Assembly (NCBI RefSeq): GCF_008801925.2
Contig: NZ_CP062809.1
Coordinates: forward strand, 17,788-81,787
Direction of reading: 5' to 3'
From: Cupriavidus basilensis
GTDB taxonomy: Bacteria > Pseudomonadota > Gammaproteobacteria > Burkholderiales > Burkholderiaceae
DNA length: 64,000 bases
In this document: one piece after another, positions 61,121 through 64,000 of the stretch
Position numbering within the stretch: the first letter of the stretch is position 1
Layout of the letters: each line of letters begins with the position of its first letter
Program-made: the position numbers and the translations under genes
Notes under the pieces: model-generated
What the model was told of the DNA's origin: nothing
Seen by the model: the letters and a program-made list of their open reading frames with translations, nothing else
The model's database searches: none

Positions 61121-62005
61121 ATGGAATTCCGGCAGCTCAAGTATTTCATCGCCGTCGCGGAAGCAGGGAACATGGCTGCAGCAGCCAAGCGCCTGCACGT
61201 CTCACAGCCCCCCATCACGCGGCAGATGCAAGCCCTGGAAGCGGACTTGGGCGTCGTGCTTCTGGAGCGAAGCCACCGCGGGATCGAACTCACCGCCGCA
61301 GGTCACGCTTTCCTGGAGGATGCGCGCCGCATCCTGGAGTTGGCAGGCCGTTCGGGTGATCGCTCCCGCGCCGCCGCGCGGGGCGACGTGGGCGAGTTGA
61401 GCGTGGCGTATTTCGGAACGCCCATCTACCGCAGCCTGCCCCTTTTGCTGCGCGCTTTCCTTACGTCCACGCCTACGGCGACGGTATCCCTCACGCACAT
61501 GACCAAGGACGAGCAGGTGGAGGGCCTGCTCGCGGGGACCATCCACGTGGGCTTCAGCCGCTTCTTTCCCCGGCATCCCGGGATCGAGATCGTCAACATC
61601 GCGCAAGAGGATCTCTACCTCGCGGTGCACCGCTCCCAGTCGGGGAAGTTCGGCAAGACCTGCAAGCTCGCGGACCTGCGCGCGGTGGAACTCACACTGT
61701 TTCCGCGCGGCGGCCGGCCGAGCTTCGCCGATGAGGTGATCGGCCTGTTCAAGCACGCGGGTATCGAGCCCCGCATCGCCCGAGTCGTGGAGGACGCCAC
61801 GGCCGCGCTCGCCCTGACCATGGCCGGTGCGGCGTCGAGCATCGTCCCTGCGTCTGTCGCAGCGATCCGTTGGCCGGATATCGCGTTCGCGCGGATCGTC
61901 GGGACACGGGTCAAGGTGCCCATCAGCTGCATCTTCCGCAAGGAGAAACAGCCGCCCATCCTGGCAAGGTTCGTGGAACACGTGCGGCGATCCGCGAAGG
62001 ACTGA
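61121..62005 (+). CDS. LysR-type activator of the second chlorocatechol operon
   Basis: 294 residues: MEFRQLKYFIAVAEAGNMAAAAKRLHVSQPPITRQMQALEADLGVVLLERSHRGIELTAAG, a CatR/ClcR/TfdR relative, with the effector domain ending in VRRSAKD. Divergent from tfdC. Distinct from the regulator at 48833, so the two operons may answer to different inducers. Confidence 0.9.
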   Translation: MEFRQLKYFIAVAEAGNMAAAAKRLHVSQPPITRQMQALEADLGVVLLERSHRGIELTAAGHAFLEDARRILELAGRSGDRSRAAARGDVGELSVAYFGTPIYRSLPLLLRAFLTSTPTATVSLTHMTKDEQVEGLLAGTIHVGFSRFFPRHPGIEIVNIAQEDLYLAVHRSQSGKFGKTCKLADLRAVELTLFPRGGRPSFADEVIGLFKHAGIEPRIARVVEDATAALALTMAGAASSIVPASVAAIRWPDIAFARIVGTRVKVPISCIFRKEKQPPILARFVEHVRRSAKD

Positions 62006-62206
62006 GGCAAATGGTTATTCGCTCAACCACGTTTGAGTTCGCAAGGTCCGATCGTCACGCTGGACAGGGATCGCGTTGCGGTCGCAAGCTACGAGTTCGT
62101 AGCCCAGCCTTCATCGCCCAGCCCGCCGTCACAGATGCAAAAGAGTCAGAAAGGTTGCAGTTCTGATGGCAAGCATTCGTAGCTACCGTCAAGCAAGCTT
62201 ATCGGA

Positions 62207-63217
62207 TCACTTGAGGTGGGCTCGATTGACTCGCTCGATGGTCTGCGAGGGTAGTTCCCCAAACTCGAGTCGGTACTCTTGAGAGAAACGCCCCAGGTGA
62301 TGCAGTGCGCATTCTCCAGCCACCTCCGTGACGGAAGCGCGAGCTTGCGTCGATTCGAGCATCTTTCTAGCCTGCGTCAATCGGTGGAGGCGCAGGTACG
62401 CCATAGGACTCGTATTTCGAAATCGCCTGAAATTTATACAAAGGCAGCGCTTAGTTACTCCGGCGGCTGACGCAACCTCGGCCAGCGTAATCGCTTCCCG
62501 AAAGTTCTCGCGCATGAAGGCTTCCGCTTTTTGCACATGGAACGGCACGGCGCCCAAGCAACGTCGACCTGATTCGGCCGGAAGATAACGAATCATCAGG
62601 TCAACCATCAGATCGGCCATCCGCTCGGACGTGCGCGAGCTCGCAAGTACCGGATCGTGAGACTCAATCGCCGTGCAGACGGCATTTATCAAATCGAAAA
62701 GCATGGGAGCCTTGTCGATCCTGAGAGGAGACGGAAAGAAACGTAGATTGCCCGCAAAATCGGACAGAGTGCTTGCTGCGATTGCGTTCACCTGGCAAGC
62801 GTTAAAGCAAAACAGCAACTGCTCGGCGTCTTGGCTCAGAACCTTCGTGAAGGGCTCGCCGACGTTTAGCGCGGTCACCATCCCCGACTCCATGACGACA
62901 TTACTGTTCTTGTAGATGGTGTCTGATCGGCCGGATAGGAGCACCTGCAGGATGTACTTATCTCGCAGTCCCGGGATGTCCATCAGAACGGGTGCGCCAT
63001 ATCGGATGCGGTGCACGGAAAAGTGCGGAAGTATGGCGCATCGATGTTCAAAGTCGAAGGAGGAGCCCGCTATTTGAGGTTCTAGCGAAGCGGCGGGCGC
63101 TAGCGCAACAGTGAGGTGGTCGCGTATTTCTCGCGCCCCATGTGCACGAAGCGCCAAGCTACCTTCCCGAAAGATATCCATTGGACTCAGAACCATAGCG
63201 CGACCTTTGTCAGCCAT
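62207..63217 (-). CDS. AraC-family regulator
   Basis: 336 residues. N-terminal AraC_binding_2-type sensor domain (SSFDFEHRCAILPHFSVHRIRYGAPVLMDIPGLRDKYILQVLLSG) and C-terminal HTH_18 (AEAFMRENFREAITLAEVASAAGVTKRCLCINFRRFRNTSPMAYLRLHRLTQARKML). Such regulators control aromatic dioxygenase operons (anthranilate, carbazole, benzoate). No target operon beside it is intact, so probably a leftover of another catabolic cluster. The 200 bases before it (62006-62206) hold nothing I can support. Confidence 0.87.
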   Translation of the reverse strand: MADKGRAMVLSPMDIFREGSLALRAHGAREIRDHLTVALAPAASLEPQIAGSSFDFEHRCAILPHFSVHRIRYGAPVLMDIPGLRDKYILQVLLSGRSDTIYKNSNVVMESGMVTALNVGEPFTKVLSQDAEQLLFCFNACQVNAIAASTLSDFAGNLRFFPSPLRIDKAPMLFDLINAVCTAIESHDPVLASSRTSERMADLMVDLMIRYLPAESGRRCLGAVPFHVQKAEAFMRENFREAITLAEVASAAGVTKRCLCINFRRFRNTSPMAYLRLHRLTQARKMLESTQARASVTEVAGECALHHLGRFSQEYRLEFGELPSQTIERVNRAHLK

Positions 63218-63315
63218 CCGAATCTAGTGCCTGCATCAAGACTAGCACGCGAACAAGGAGCAGAATAGGGGGGGCTACCCACTGCGGATAGCCGACGCGC
63301 TGTCGTCCTGGCCAG

Positions 63316-63868
63316 TCAGAGGCTCACATCGACGTCCTTTGTCTCGCGCATGAAGAACATCGCGACGACCACGGCTATACCGCCGACGATGATGGGATAC
63401 CAAAGCCCTGCATAGACATTGCCTGTTTTTATGGAGATCGCGGTGGCAATGAACGGCGCAAGCCCGCCGAAGATCGCGGCGCCGATGTTGTAGGGTATGT
63501 TTATTGATGTATATCGAATTCTGGCCGGGAAAAGCTCAACATACAGTGCAGACATCGGGCCGTAGGCGAGGGCACCCCACAACATCAGAATTGCAAGTAG
63601 TGCATACATGCGAGGCCGATTGATCTGACCCAGTTCTGTCTGTCTGGGGTACCCTGAATCGATGAGCGCGGCCAATAGCACCTTAGGGTCGAATCCCGTT
63701 AATTCGCGTGTGCCGACGTGCACCTTGAGCCCCTCGCCTTGATCTCCTTGCTCCAACGTATAGGACAGACCGTTCTTCAATAAGAAATCCCGTGCGCGGT
63801 CACAGTCAGAATTAGTTGGCGTAAAAACGGCAGATCGACAATTTTTTGCCACCAATCGAATCTTCGTA
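63316..63868 (-). pseudogene. 3' fragment of an MFS (metabolite:H+ symporter) transporter
   Basis: Open to the IS21 junction at 63868. The last four membrane helices remain: RMYALLAILMLWGALAYGPMSALYVELFPARIRYTSINIPYNIGAAIFGGLAPFIATAISIKTGNVYAGLWYPIIVGGIAVVVAMFFMRE is typical of the MHS branch. Before them comes a soluble insert of about 70 residues (FTPTNSDCDRARDFLLKNGLSYTLEQGDQGE...), seen in some of these transporters. The 5' part is lost. Confidence 0.8.
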
Positions 63869-64000
63869 TGTTGATTTCCATCCAGAACTGATCCACTTAA
63901 CCCGGTAATTTCCGTCTAAAACTGATCCACGTAACAACCCTAACCTGCTGATTTTTTCGGCAGGAGCATAGGAGTGATTGACGTGGCAACATTAATTGAC
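63869..64000 (+). mobile_element. IS21-family element, copy 3 (cut by window end)
   Basis: Left end TGTTGATTTCCATCC at 63869, identical to copies 1 and 2 to GTGGCAACATTAA (istA GTG at 63974). The final five bases, TTGAC, differ from GTGTC of the other copies, so the element may be interrupted here. Confidence 0.85.

Noticed and set aside
1..64000. tRNA, rRNA or known riboswitch
   Set aside because: No cloverleaf-like or conserved riboswitch core noticed on reading; as expected for plasmid DNA, though not computed.

Overview
This window is a large piece of a broad-host-range IncP-1 plasmid, most like the IncP-1beta branch. The evidence is the gene order (kfrC-kfrB-kfrA-korB-incC-korA-kleF-kleE-kleA-korC-klcB-klcA, oriV with TGACACTTGAGGGGC iterons, trfA-ssb, trbA, trbB to trbP, a upf30.5-like gene) and the KorA, KorB and KorC operators in their expected places. 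The backbone is uniformly GC-rich, as in plasmids of Betaproteobacteria. The accessory genes (chlorocatechol, chlorophenol and hydroquinone catabolism, IS1071, an IS21-family element) point to an Achromobacter, Delftia, Cupriavidus or Burkholderia type host in a polluted environment. No chromosomal marker is present, so the host is an inference.

Layout. 1-8.3 kb: leftward central-control and stability region. 8.4-10.1 kb: a RelB/RelE-type toxin-antitoxin pair and oriV. 10.3-12 kb: trfA and ssb, leftward. 12-25.6 kb: trbA and the complete rightward mating-pair-formation operon trbB-trbP. 25.6-26.6 kb: upf30.5 and a lipoprotein gene. 26.7-44.9 kb: two inverted 3204-bp IS1071-type elements around a visibly AT-richer cargo. 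The cargo holds a truncated aminotransferase, a LysR regulator, a four-gene leftward (substituted) hydroquinone pathway (PcpB-like monooxygenase, PcpA-like ring-cleavage dioxygenase, alpha/beta hydrolase, maleylacetate reductase), an IS481-type element beside a MITE-like palindrome, a second LysR gene, an exported IPTL-like protein, a collagen/C1q-like protein and a broken SRAP gene. 45-45.6 kb: backbone again, the 3' end of the primase gene traC. 45.6-64 kb: three same-orientation copies of one IS21-family element (the third cut by the window end) separating two chlorocatechol modules.

Module 48.1-53.7 kb has a LysR regulator, a tfdD gene reduced to its two ends, tfdC, tfdE, tfdB and the first codons of one more gene (probably tfdK). 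Module 56.3-63.9 kb has tfdC-tfdD-orf3-tfdE-tfdF in the clc/tcb/cbn operon order with a divergent LysR gene, then an AraC-type regulator and a truncated transporter. Together they could take chlorophenols through chlorocatechols, chloromuconates, dienelactones and maleylacetates to 3-oxoadipate; the second module supplies the cycloisomerase and maleylacetate reductase that the first lacks. No tfdA is present here.

The least explained signals are (i) a family of about 17 short palindromes arranged in matching arrays just beyond the terminators of kfrC, trfA and traC and also inside klcB; (ii) a dispersed GACGCCAAG motif in the backbone; (iii) a mosaic IS1071 copy; (iv) the hydroquinone operon with its extra hydrolase; (v) the IPTL-like and collagen/C1q-like gene pair.
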